DNA of 46,238 nt, taken from the NCBI GenBank assembly GCA_001871445.1, contig MNVD01000031.1:1-46238 (forward strand). Direction: 5' to 3'. Under the pieces are notes generated by a model, which did not search any database, had not been told where the DNA came from, and saw only the letters and a program-made list of their open reading frames with translations. This document shows positions 8,677 to 17,811 of the stretch, piece by piece. A program made the position numbers and the translations under genes. This stretch comes from Candidatus Magasanikbacteria bacterium CG1_02_41_34 (GTDB lineage: Bacteria > Patescibacteriota > Patescibacteriia > Magasanikbacterales > UBA922). Position 1 is the stretch's first letter, and each line of letters starts with the position of its first letter.

Positions 8677-9234
8677 ATGTCACAACCAGAAGGAAAACGA
8701 AAACGAGGCCCACGAGCCCCAAAAGAAAAACCAGAGTTTGACCAACAAATTGTTGATCTTGCTCGTGTTACTCGTGTGACAAAAGGTGGAAAACAAATGA
8801 GTTTCCGCTGCTGTGTTCTCATTGGTGATCGAAAAGGCCGTGTGGGATATGGTATCCAAAAAGGAAAAGATGTACAGATCGCTGTTGAAAAAGCAGTACG
8901 ACAAGCAAAAAAACGAATGATTTTGATTCCTCTCATCAAAGAAACGTTGCCACATGCTGTTCATGCAAAGTTTAAAGCAGCTAAGGTGTTGTTGAAACCA
9001 GCACCAAAAGGATCTGGTATTATTGCTGGTTCAGTTATCCGAACAGTTCTCGAGATGGCAGGTGTACCAAATGCTTCATCAAAAATGCTTGGAAAGACCA
9101 ACAACAAAATTAACAATATCAAAGCAACATTTGATGCACTCCAATCGTTTCAGACAAAAGCACCAAAGCTAAAAAAGGCAATTGTGTTACCTTTGGTAGA
9201 AGTAAGTGATGGTGAATCAAAGCAAACATCATAA
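8677..9234 (+). CDS. rpsE: 30S ribosomal protein S5
   Basis: VTRVTKGGKQMSFRCCVLIGDRKGRVGYGIQKGKDVQIAVEKA; GSGIIAGSVIRTVLEMAGV. Confidence 0.97.
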   Translation: MSQPEGKRKRGPRAPKEKPEFDQQIVDLARVTRVTKGGKQMSFRCCVLIGDRKGRVGYGIQKGKDVQIAVEKAVRQAKKRMILIPLIKETLPHAVHAKFKAAKVLLKPAPKGSGIIAGSVIRTVLEMAGVPNASSKMLGKTNNKINNIKATFDALQSFQTKAPKLKKAIVLPLVEVSDGESKQTS

Positions 9235-9238
9235 TTAT

Positions 9239-9685
9239 ATGGCAATAGGCGCTCACACAATTTCAAATACTCCAGGCTCTCATCACCGACAGAAGAAGCG
9301 TGTTGGGCGTGGAAATGGATCACAAAAAGGAACTTACTCAAGCCGAGGAATGAAAGGACAACGTTCTCGTTCTGGAGGAAAGAGTAGTCTCAAACTGCAT
9401 GGAGCAAAGCAATCCATCATGAAAGTTCCAAAACTTCGTGGATTCAAAAGTATGCATCCAAAAGCACAGGCCGTTACATTGGCAACACTTGAACGTGTCG
9501 CTAAAGAAGGTGTAACATTGACTCCTACGTTTTTGAAAAACAAAAGCGTTATTAAGAATATTTCTCATCCTGTAAAGATTGTTGCTGGTGGTGAATTGAA
9601 GAAAAAAGTCACTTTGTATGGTTGTGTTGCAACAAAAATAGCAACTGCAGCAATTGAAAAAGCAGGTGGCACACTCAGTTTCTAA
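9239..9685 (+). CDS. rplO: 50S ribosomal protein L15
   Basis: NTPGSHHRQKKRVGRGNGSQKGTYSSRGMKGQRSRSGG; directly after S5. Confidence 0.95.
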   Translation: MAIGAHTISNTPGSHHRQKKRVGRGNGSQKGTYSSRGMKGQRSRSGGKSSLKLHGAKQSIMKVPKLRGFKSMHPKAQAVTLATLERVAKEGVTLTPTFLKNKSVIKNISHPVKIVAGGELKKKVTLYGCVATKIATAAIEKAGGTLSF

Positions 9686-9801
9686 ATATACTCAGTTTCT
9701 TGGCATTTCGAATGTGCTATGGTATATCGTTCTGTGAGGAACGAATATGCATGTATAAGAGAACTGAGATCACTTAGTTAACTACATACACTCAGTATAT
9801 T
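9686..9801 (+). promoter_or_regulatory. Structured rplO-secY spacer with candidate promoter
   Basis: TTGGCA (9700-9705), 17 nt, TATATC (9723-9728); hairpins CGTTC..GAACG and CTCAGTTTCTT/AAGAGAACTGAG. Confidence 0.4.
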
Positions 9802-11082
9802 ATGTTAGAAACACTTCGTCGCATTTGGAACATCAAAAGTTTACGCCAAAACATATTGTTTGTTCTTGGCATGCTTGTTATTTTTCGTGCTGCTGCACAT
9901 ATCCCTATTCCTGGCGTTGATATTGAAGCGTTGCGTAGTTTTCTTTCAGGCAATCAAATTTTGGGACTTTTGAATATATTTTCTGGTGGTACTATTGAAA
10001 ACTTTTCTATTGTTATGCTTGGTGTCGGACCGTATATTACGGCCTCTATTATTTTCCAAGTGTTGACCATGGCAATTCCTCAACTCGAAGAGCTCCAAAA
10101 AGAAGGGGAGTCTGGTCAGCGAAAGATCAACATGTATACACGTCTCGCAACGATTCCACTTGCGATTCTTCAAGCTTTTGCCCTTTTGAGACTGCTTGGG
10201 TCTACTGCAAGTCAGGCTGGAGGCAATATTCTTGGAGCAGCGTCTCCGTTTCAATGGATATCGATGATTACTGCTGTTACTGCAGGTACTATTTTTCTTA
10301 TGTGGATTGGTGAGCTTATCACTGAAAAAAATATTGGAAATGGTATTTCTATTCTTATCTTTTCTGGAATTGTTTCTGGGCTTCCAACCACATTTCAGAA
10401 TATTATTGTAAATTATAATCCGGCTGATTTGCCAACATACATAATGTTTCTTGCTGTTGCTATTGTGACTATTGTGGGTGTTGTGTATATTACTGAAGGA
10501 CAACGCAATATTCCTATTACCTATGCACGACAGGTGCGTGGGCGAGCTGCTGCTGGTATGAAAAATCATTTGCCGCTTCGTTTGAATATGGCGGGAGTTA
10601 TTCCGATCATCTTTGCCGTGTCTGTAGTTTTGTTTCCTCCAATGATCTCACAATTTTTTGCGAATAATCCTGGTACTGGTGGAGTAATTGCTCGTGCTAT
10701 TATTACTTTTTTCAATAATCAAGCATATTACGGTTTGCTATATTTCATTCTCGTATTTGGCTTTACATACTTTTATACTGCAATTATCTTTCGACCAGAT
10801 AAAATGGCTGAAAATTTGCAAAGACAAGGTGCGTTTATTGCTAATGTTCGACCAGGAAAACAGACAGAAGAATATCTTGGTAAAGTCATGAATCGTCTTG
10901 TATTCAGTGGTGCACTTTTCCTCGCTCTTATTGCGGTGTTACCTCTCATTGTACAGGCTTTCACACATTCTCAAGTATTGGCCGTTGGAGGTGTCAGTCT
11001 TCTTATCGTGGTCAGTGTCGCAATTGAAATGGCAAAGCAAGTACAAGCACAGCTGACGATGCATGAATATGATAGAGTGTAG
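9802..11082 (+). CDS. secY: Preprotein translocase subunit SecY
   Basis: MLETLRRIWNIKSLRQNILFVLGMLVIFRAAAHIPIPGVD; multi-TM, 426 aa. Confidence 0.97.
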   Translation: MLETLRRIWNIKSLRQNILFVLGMLVIFRAAAHIPIPGVDIEALRSFLSGNQILGLLNIFSGGTIENFSIVMLGVGPYITASIIFQVLTMAIPQLEELQKEGESGQRKINMYTRLATIPLAILQAFALLRLLGSTASQAGGNILGAASPFQWISMITAVTAGTIFLMWIGELITEKNIGNGISILIFSGIVSGLPTTFQNIIVNYNPADLPTYIMFLAVAIVTIVGVVYITEGQRNIPITYARQVRGRAAAGMKNHLPLRLNMAGVIPIIFAVSVVLFPPMISQFFANNPGTGGVIARAIITFFNNQAYYGLLYFILVFGFTYFYTAIIFRPDKMAENLQRQGAFIANVRPGKQTEEYLGKVMNRLVFSGALFLALIAVLPLIVQAFTHSQVLAVGGVSLLIVVSVAIEMAKQVQAQLTMHEYDRV

Positions 11083-11105
11083 TGTCAAAAACAATAAATA
11101 ATATA

Positions 11106-11133
11106 CAAAACCTCCGTGATGGGGTTTTGTTAT
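11106..11133 (+). terminator. Intrinsic terminator after secY
   Basis: CAAAACC-tccgtgatgg-GGTTTTG followed by TTATTT. Confidence 0.6.
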
Positions 11134-11209
11134 TTCATGTGTGCGAACGCTGTGTATCTTGATTATTTCGTCCAACCACGCTACACTGTCTTTATTATAA
11201 TACACATGT

Positions 11210-11500
11210 ATGGGATTTTTTGAGTACTTTTTTGGAAGCAATACCGCATATTCTTCGGATATGAAATCACTTTCGAGAGAACAGATACGTCTCTACGTGT
11301 CTCAGTCTCGTGTACGTACACTAAATAGTCGTGAAGAAGAGGCTATTGAACATGCCCTCGATACCGCGCGTCAAAATGGAAATATTTCTTTGAGAAAAAT
11401 AGACAAAACACTCCAGTCTTTGGTATCAAAAAAAATAATTAGTATCAATGATAAAAATGGTTTGATGACCATGTTTACACAGTATTTTGAATTGACGTAA
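11210..11500 (+). CDS. Hypothetical 96-aa protein between secY and adk
   Basis: ORF MGFFEYFFGSNTAYSSDMKSLSREQIRLYVSQSRVRTLNSREEEAIEHAL...; followed closely by adk. Confidence 0.7.
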   Translation: MGFFEYFFGSNTAYSSDMKSLSREQIRLYVSQSRVRTLNSREEEAIEHALDTARQNGNISLRKIDKTLQSLVSKKIISINDKNGLMTMFTQYFELT

Positions 11501-11503
11501 GAT

Positions 11504-12091
11504 ATGAAAAAAATTATTATTCTCCTCGGTATCCCTGGTAGTGGAAAAGGAACGCAAGCCATGCGTCTTGTGGAACACTACGGATATGAACATATTTCGA
11601 CAGGAGATCTTCTCCGTGGATTGCAAGGAAGAAAAGATCTTGATCAGGAATTGCAAGAAGCCGTAGACACCATGCTCGAAGGAAAACTCGTGAAAGATGA
11701 TGTTGTATATCGCCTTGGTTTTGATGCTATTCGTGATGCACTTGATGCAGGCAGGGGAGTTGTGCTGGATGGTGTTGTCCGCAATCTTGCACAAGCCGAG
11801 CGGTATCAAACATTTTTTGAAGAACTGGGCTTATCAGATGATGTTCAAGTGATAGAAATTGCACTCGATGATAAGGAGAGTTTTGATCGACTCAAAGCGC
11901 GCATTGCCAGTGGGTATCAATCACGACCTGACGATACTGAGGAGATTCTTCGTGAACGTATCAAAGTACAGGGCAATGAAGCACTTGAGCCTATCAAAGC
12001 ATTTTATAACAAGCACGATCTTCTCGCTGTCGTGGATGGGCGACAATCAATGGATGCTGTGCATGAAGCTATTCTGCGGATTTTTTTATAA
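11504..12091 (+). CDS. adk: Adenylate kinase (short form)
   Basis: MKKIIILLGIPGSGKGTQAMRLVEHYGYEHISTGDLLR; VVLDGVVRNLAQAE; 195 aa. Confidence 0.93.
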   Translation: MKKIIILLGIPGSGKGTQAMRLVEHYGYEHISTGDLLRGLQGRKDLDQELQEAVDTMLEGKLVKDDVVYRLGFDAIRDALDAGRGVVLDGVVRNLAQAERYQTFFEELGLSDDVQVIEIALDDKESFDRLKARIASGYQSRPDDTEEILRERIKVQGNEALEPIKAFYNKHDLLAVVDGRQSMDAVHEAILRIFL

Positions 12092-12103
12092 TAAGAATAT
12101 ATA

Positions 12104-12180
12104 AAAAAACGACCGCCCTGGAGTCCAACATTAGGTGTACACCTAACAGTTTCGTCTCAACAGGAGTGGTCGTTTTTTTT
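12104..12180 (+). terminator. Complex terminator or structured RNA after adk
   Basis: AAAAACGACC...GGTCGTTTTTTTT, inner CCTG/CAGG and internal perfect palindrome TTAGGTGTACACCTAA (12131-12146). Confidence 0.7.
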
Positions 12181-12343
12181 GCCTTTCGGCAATTCTCTAG
12201 AGAATATGTAGCAATGCACCAATGTGCATCTCTACAGAGCTTGCATATTATATATGCATATTGCAGAATTGTCTATGTAGAGCTATGTGGACATCTTGAT
12301 TTTTCCACTATGTGTGTTAGACTAACGACATAAACGATATCCT

Positions 12344-13153
12344 ATGGCATATATAAAAATACAAATAGAACAAGATGCAATTCTCAAAGGAGGACTCCTG
12401 TTGGGCGAAATTTTAGAAGATCTTGGAAACATGGTGCAGCCAGGCATGACAACCCTCGAAATCGATTTGGAAGCAGAACGACGCATTCTCGCTGTCGGAG
12501 GTATTCCCGCATTCAAGGGTTATGCTCCATCTGGCCACAGTCCCTTTCCTGGGACTATTTGTGCGTGTATCAATGATGAAATTGTTCATGGTATTCCGTC
12601 AAAGCATGTACTTATCGAAGGACAAATTTTGAGTATTGATATTGGGATGCAATATCCAGCAAACAGCGGTCTTGGACAAGGTGGCAATGGATTTTTTACT
12701 GATACTGCGATTACCGTACCTGTCGGGGAGATTAATAGCCAAGCACGTCAGCTCATTTCTGTAACAAAAAAATCACTTGATAAAGCTATTGCTGTAGCAA
12801 CCAATGGTACTTCTGTTGCCGAAATTGGTCGTGTCATAGAACGATATATTGAGCCACAGGGCTATGGCATCGTGAGAGACCTTGTTGGACACGGGGTCGG
12901 GCATGAGGTGCATGAAGAACCTGCTGTACCAAATTATTATGAATCATATTTGGAAAAAACCATATTACAACCAGGGGTTGTTATTGCTATTGAGCCAATG
13001 ATTACTGTGGGGGATTATCGAACAGATGTCCTTGATGATGGATGGACAATTGTGACAGATGATGGGAGTTTGTCAGCACATTTTGAGCATACAATTATTA
13101 TTACCGCAGAGGGTGAACCTGTGATCGCAACAAAACGTCCGTCAGAGAAATAA
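12344..13153 (+). CDS. map: Methionine aminopeptidase type I
   Basis: AILKGGLLLGEIL; GYAPSGHSPFPGTICACINDEIVHGIPS; DLVGHGVGHEVHEEPAVPNY. Confidence 0.95.
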   Translation: MAYIKIQIEQDAILKGGLLLGEILEDLGNMVQPGMTTLEIDLEAERRILAVGGIPAFKGYAPSGHSPFPGTICACINDEIVHGIPSKHVLIEGQILSIDIGMQYPANSGLGQGGNGFFTDTAITVPVGEINSQARQLISVTKKSLDKAIAVATNGTSVAEIGRVIERYIEPQGYGIVRDLVGHGVGHEVHEEPAVPNYYESYLEKTILQPGVVIAIEPMITVGDYRTDVLDDGWTIVTDDGSLSAHFEHTIIITAEGEPVIATKRPSEK

Positions 13154-13154
13154 T

Positions 13155-14870
13155 ATGAGTGTGACGTTTTTTTCCTCAACTTTTTTTTCAGCATTGCATC
13201 GAGTATTTATTACTGCAATGCTGTTTTTTATTGTCTTGATTTTTCCACAGAGTGTACACGCACAAACTGATGAATTCCCTATATCCTTGCAAGGCGTGTC
13301 GGAGTCATCTGTTTCTCCTGAGCTTTTTGCCTGTGTGAATGTCGCAAATGATCGATATATGCGTGATGTTTTTATTCGTTACTCAGATTGGCTTGCAGAG
13401 GCAACACAGTGTTATAAGACATACAATGAGATAACGTTGTTGCCTGAATTTTTACAGACATATGATTTTTCTATGGCGTCATCAGATTTTGCTCTTGAAA
13501 ATTGTAATGCCGATGTGCAACGCGGACAATATGGACGTATTACGACCTGTCTCTGGACATCAGGAAACAGTACTGAACAATGTTATGCTGCAGAAAAAAA
13601 TACAACAATACAGTTATTGAGCACCTGTTATCGAGAACAGATACCTGAAGACAGTATTTGGCAATTGTCTTTCATGCAGAAAGAAATTCAACACATACTT
13701 GGAGATGCTGATTACAATACTCTTTCCATGCAGACAAAATATATCCTTGATGCATGTTTGAAAAAGACGTTGGCAGGAGAAAAAAATGATACCATCGATA
13801 CGAAAAAACAGGAGGCTGTCGCCGCGTGCTATGCCGATGTTGGATTGAATACTATTGCTACATTTTTTACGACCTCAAAAGTTGTTGTGGACTGTGCTGT
13901 CGAAGCGGCGCAAGGTCGAGGTCTGACTGATATCAAAACACTGATCACATCACGAACAACAGAAGATGAATCGTATATAGAACAGTGTGTGATCAAAAAA
14001 ACTGCTCCTGTTATATTGGGGATAGCAGCGGTAAATATCCCTTTTGTGGCAGGGTTTGCACAGGTGCTCCTGTATCTTCAATTTTTGATTACGCAACCAC
14101 TCCTGCTACTCCGAGGCTCTCGAAGTAGTTGGGGGCATGTTCTTGATGCTGTGACTGGAGATCCTATCGATCTGTCGGCAGTACGGCTTATTGATGAAGG
14201 AAAAAATCATATTTTACGCAGTATTGTAACTAATAAAAATGGTGAGTATTTCTTTCTTCCACCACTTGGCACCTACCGTGTCGAAGCAAGTAAACAAGGC
14301 TATGCTTTTCCTTCCACGCTGTTGAAAGATACCACGCAGTATTACTTTGGTCATACGTTTACCGTGGATTCCAAAGGAGATGTGGTTGATAAACATATTC
14401 CACTAGATCCTGCGGTTGAGGCTGTTTCTATCCGAGCATTTGTATATAGAAAATGGCGCTATCGCATTGCGACAGGTCTTTCGTTTATCGGACCATCATC
14501 ATCTTTTGTATTTTTATTTTTTGTCCCAAAGTGGTGGGTTGTTCTGTTGCTTTTTGTGCACATTGTCCTCTTTTTTGTGTTCCGTCGATTGTCCTCACAA
14601 CCGAAAGTAAAACAGTTTGGAATAGTGAAAGGTGTAGATAATAAACCTATGTCTGGCGTAAAGGTTTTCTTGTTCAATGGACCGTACAAAAAATTGTTGC
14701 ATTACTATGTCACTGATATTTTTGGTCGATATTATTTTCCTCAAGTCGTTGGTTCCTTTTTGGTACGTTTTGAAAAAAAAGGTATGACTTCTGTGAGTGA
14801 AGAAATAGAGATAGCTCCTGATGACAAAGTGAAAACATTGAATATTGATGTTATATTACAAAAATCATAA
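13155..14870 (+). CDS. Exported/membrane protein with Cys-rich N-terminal region, TM segments and two carboxypeptidase-regulatory-like domains
   Basis: N-terminal signal-like hydrophobic segment ending VHAQ; ten Cys in the following ~230 aa; GHVLDAVTGDPIDLSAVRLIDEG...TNKNGEYFFLPPLGTYRVEASKQGY and GIVKGVDNKPMSGVKVFLF...TDIFGRYYFPQVVGSFLVRFEKKG. Confidence 0.75.
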   Translation: MSVTFFSSTFFSALHRVFITAMLFFIVLIFPQSVHAQTDEFPISLQGVSESSVSPELFACVNVANDRYMRDVFIRYSDWLAEATQCYKTYNEITLLPEFLQTYDFSMASSDFALENCNADVQRGQYGRITTCLWTSGNSTEQCYAAEKNTTIQLLSTCYREQIPEDSIWQLSFMQKEIQHILGDADYNTLSMQTKYILDACLKKTLAGEKNDTIDTKKQEAVAACYADVGLNTIATFFTTSKVVVDCAVEAAQGRGLTDIKTLITSRTTEDESYIEQCVIKKTAPVILGIAAVNIPFVAGFAQVLLYLQFLITQPLLLLRGSRSSWGHVLDAVTGDPIDLSAVRLIDEGKNHILRSIVTNKNGEYFFLPPLGTYRVEASKQGYAFPSTLLKDTTQYYFGHTFTVDSKGDVVDKHIPLDPAVEAVSIRAFVYRKWRYRIATGLSFIGPSSSFVFLFFVPKWWVVLLLFVHIVLFFVFRRLSSQPKVKQFGIVKGVDNKPMSGVKVFLFNGPYKKLLHYYVTDIFGRYYFPQVVGSFLVRFEKKGMTSVSEEIEIAPDDKVKTLNIDVILQKS

Positions 14871-14877
14871 ATATACT

Positions 14878-15252
14878 ATGAATATTCTTGCCATAGATTT
14901 TGGACAAAAACGTATCGGCCTTGCATGGTTGCAGCCAGGCATTGATATCGTGTTACCCTTTGGTGTCATTGCCTATGATACGTGGAAAAAAGAATTACCA
15001 GAACTTATCAAAAGTGAAGGAATACAACACGTAGTCATAGGGAATCCACTCGGCATGGATGGGGGAGAAAATATGAATACAAAACGTGTTCAAGCATTTG
15101 GTGATGAACTCGGTGCTCTTATTCATGTTCCTATAGATTTTTACGATGAACGATTTTCTTCAAAACAAGCCGATGCGATGGGGGGCACGGCGACGAGAGA
15201 TGAAAAGTCGGCCATGGTGATATTACAAAGTTATATTGAGAACAAAAAGTAA
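14878..15252 (+). CDS. ruvX: RuvX/YqgF Holliday-junction resolvase-like protein
   Basis: MNILAIDFGQKRIGLAW; VIGNPLGMDGGE; DERFSSKQAD; ATRDEKSAMVILQSYIE. Confidence 0.92.
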   Translation: MNILAIDFGQKRIGLAWLQPGIDIVLPFGVIAYDTWKKELPELIKSEGIQHVVIGNPLGMDGGENMNTKRVQAFGDELGALIHVPIDFYDERFSSKQADAMGGTATRDEKSAMVILQSYIENKK

Positions 15253-15261
15253 TATTCTCTT

Positions 15262-16032
15262 ATGTACGGTATTGTCCTCTCTCGACGCGATTTTCGTGAG
15301 GCAGATCAAGTGATTTCTATCTTGACGGCAGAGGAGGGGAAACGTGAATATATCGCGCGAGGAGTAAAAAAAATTGTTAGCAAAAATACGTCGCATCTCG
15401 AACCAGCGACGCTTATTAGTTTTGGTATTGCAGAAGGGAAGAAAGAATGGTCGTATTTGACTAATGTGCAACCAGTGGAATCTTTTTTTCATTTGCGACA
15501 ATCTTTGCCAACACTTCATATCATTGGGTATAGTCTTGATGCACTTCTTGTGATGCTCAAAGAGGGGGAACATGATAGTGACATATATCAATTTTTTATT
15601 TCATATCTTCGATTTCTCGACCAACAATCTGTCGTGAACATACTTCTTCTTGATGCATTTTTGATAAAACTTTTTTCTCATCTCGGATATCATCCCTCAC
15701 TCGATGCCTGCGTGGTGTGTGAAAAATCGTATAAAGACATTGGTCTAGAATTTCTCTCTGCATCAGAACAAAAACCTGGTTTTTATTTTGCTGGTGGGGG
15801 AGTGATATGTGTGAGTTGTAAGATAGAAAAACAACGCATTGGAGAAATTATATATCCGTGTGGTATAAAAGAAATTAATACACTACGTTTTTTGTTGGCT
15901 TCCTCATGGCAAGATATTTTTTCTTTTTTACTTGCTGAAGAAGAATACAAACTTGTTCACAAACTTATCTATGAATTCATGTTGTATCATAGTGAGCGGA
16001 AGTGGGAAGATTGGGGAAATATTACTTTCTGA
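15262..16032 (+). CDS. recO: DNA repair protein RecO
   Basis: GIVLSRRDFREADQVISILTAEEGKREYIARGVKKI; CVVCEKS..D; FLSASEQKPGFYFAGGGVICVSC. Confidence 0.88.
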   Translation: MYGIVLSRRDFREADQVISILTAEEGKREYIARGVKKIVSKNTSHLEPATLISFGIAEGKKEWSYLTNVQPVESFFHLRQSLPTLHIIGYSLDALLVMLKEGEHDSDIYQFFISYLRFLDQQSVVNILLLDAFLIKLFSHLGYHPSLDACVVCEKSYKDIGLEFLSASEQKPGFYFAGGGVICVSCKIEKQRIGEIIYPCGIKEINTLRFLLASSWQDIFSFLLAEEEYKLVHKLIYEFMLYHSERKWEDWGNITF

Positions 16033-16110
16033 TTTCTCTGATCATGACATCCCCTGAGCAAAGAAATCATCGGAAGGTCGAGGGCCTTCTGCGACTGTTG
16101 GAGGTTTCCG

Positions 16111-16284
16111 TTACATCTGTCCGGTGGCTTTGAGTAGCATGCCGAACAGGCTGAGCACCAGTAGAAAAATCACTACCCGTGCGCCGAAGCCTAGTACTGC
16201 TGTTACGGTCTGGACTGGGTGGAAGATCAACTTCCACAGCCCTACGATGAACAGAATCGCCAGAATCACCACGACTGCCAACAT
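16111..16284 (-). CDS. Small hydrophobic protein, 57 aa
   Basis: GC-rich; GGAGGAAACGATATG strong SD; MLAVVVILAILFIVGLWKLIFHPVQTVTAVLGFGARVVIFLLVLSLFGMLLKATGQM. Confidence 0.6.
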   Translation of the reverse strand: MLAVVVILAILFIVGLWKLIFHPVQTVTAVLGFGARVVIFLLVLSLFGMLLKATGQM

Positions 16285-16449
16285 ATCGTTTCCTCCAGTT
16301 TCGTCATGCATAGATACAACTTATGTTCTATATATCCATGACAAAACTGAAGAGCCGTGGATTATATACTATATTCTTTTTTCTGTCAACCTTGCTATTT
16401 TCTTCTCCTTTTTGTAGTATAGAAGAACACTCATATATAATATTCTGAT

Positions 16450-17745
16450 ATGAACGTACGTATTTCACAGTTCAAAGACCATGTTGGAAAGGAAGTCACG
16501 ATCCAAGGTTGGGTCCAAGGTGGCAGATCTTCTGGCAAGATTGCCTTTTTTGAGATTCGCGATGGCTCTGGATTTACCCAGGCAGTTGTGGCACAAGACA
16601 GTGTTGCAGAGGATGTTTGGCAAAAGGCTGTTGGGGCTTCGCAAGAGTCTTCTGTACGACTCACTGGGACGGTCTCGGCACATCCAAAAAAAGAAGGGGT
16701 GTACGAACTCCAAGTTTCAAGTATGGAGATAGTAGGAACATCGGAAGAATATCCTATCGGAAACAAAGAACATGGACCAGACTTCCTCATGAATCATCGC
16801 CATCTGTGGCTCCGTAGTAAAAAGCAATGGGCGATTCTTCGCATTCGAGATACGGTAGAGCGAGCTATTATGAATTATATGCATGAACAAACATTCGTGC
16901 GGACTGATTCTCCTATTTTTACCCCAAATGCATGTGAAGGCACGACAGATCTTTTTCCTGTGCCATATTTTGATCTGGGGGAAGCGTACCTGTCACAGTC
17001 TGGACAGCTGTATATCGAAGCGGCAATTGCGAGTGTTGGACGATGTTATGATTTTGGGCCAGTATTTCGTGCAGAAAAATCTGTCACAAAACGGCATCTC
17101 ACAGAATTTTGGATGATGGATGCCGAAGCTGCCTTTGTCGAGCATGATGAAAACATGAATATTCAAGAAGGTCTTGTGAAATTCATTGTGAGTGCGTGTT
17201 TGAAAGAATGCACAGAAGAATTTGTTATTCTTGAACGAGATACTGCGCCACTAGAAAAAGTACTAGAACTATCATTTGAACGACTCGAATACGACGATGC
17301 TATTGTTCGATTGAATGAACTTGGGTCAGATATAAAGCATGGAGAAGATCTGGGAAATGATGATGAAGGATTGCTGACACAACATAGTGATGTACCGGTG
17401 TTCATTCATAAATGGCCAAAGCATATCAAGCCATTTTATATGAAAATCGATCCAGAAAATCCGGCACGTGTGTTCAACAATGATCTTATTGGTATTGAAG
17501 GATCTGGAGAAATTATTGGTGGGTCACAGCGTGAAGATAATTTTGACCTTCTTCTCGAACGTATCAAGGCTGATGGTTTGAGCCCAGAAGAGTACGAATG
17601 GTATCTTGATCTCAGAAAATACGGCAGTGTACCCCATTCAGGATTTGGTATCGGGCTTGAGCGTATGGTGAGATGGATGTCTGGTACAGAGCATATTCGT
17701 GAATGTATTCCTTTTCCACGATTGGTGAATCGAATAAAACCGTAA
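16450..17745 (+). CDS. asnS: Asparaginyl-tRNA synthetase
   Basis: OB-fold GWVQGGRSSGKIAFFEIRDGSG; FTPNACEGTTDLFPV; FGPVFRAEKSVTKRHLTEFWMMDAEAAF; GFGIGLERMVRWMSG. Confidence 0.93.
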   Translation: MNVRISQFKDHVGKEVTIQGWVQGGRSSGKIAFFEIRDGSGFTQAVVAQDSVAEDVWQKAVGASQESSVRLTGTVSAHPKKEGVYELQVSSMEIVGTSEEYPIGNKEHGPDFLMNHRHLWLRSKKQWAILRIRDTVERAIMNYMHEQTFVRTDSPIFTPNACEGTTDLFPVPYFDLGEAYLSQSGQLYIEAAIASVGRCYDFGPVFRAEKSVTKRHLTEFWMMDAEAAFVEHDENMNIQEGLVKFIVSACLKECTEEFVILERDTAPLEKVLELSFERLEYDDAIVRLNELGSDIKHGEDLGNDDEGLLTQHSDVPVFIHKWPKHIKPFYMKIDPENPARVFNNDLIGIEGSGEIIGGSQREDNFDLLLERIKADGLSPEEYEWYLDLRKYGSVPHSGFGIGLERMVRWMSGTEHIRECIPFPRLVNRIKP

Positions 17746-17748
17746 GAA

Positions 17749-17787
17749 AGAGAAATGCCCGCTGTTCGATTTCTCTACTAGGCGGGC
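17749..17787. other. Interlocked inverted repeats (H-type pseudoknot geometry) after the asnS stop
   Basis: AGAGAAAT(17749-17756) GCCCGC(17757-17762) tgttcg ATTTCTCT(17769-17776) acta g GCGGGC(17782-17787): A-B-A'-B' order. Confidence 0.4.
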
Positions 17788-17811
17788 TTGGTCGTCTCGT
17801 CCCTTCGTATG

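Noticed and set aside
9946-10569. 207-aa ORF antisense to secY
   Set aside because: Overlaps a clear SecY coding region; no plausible motifs.
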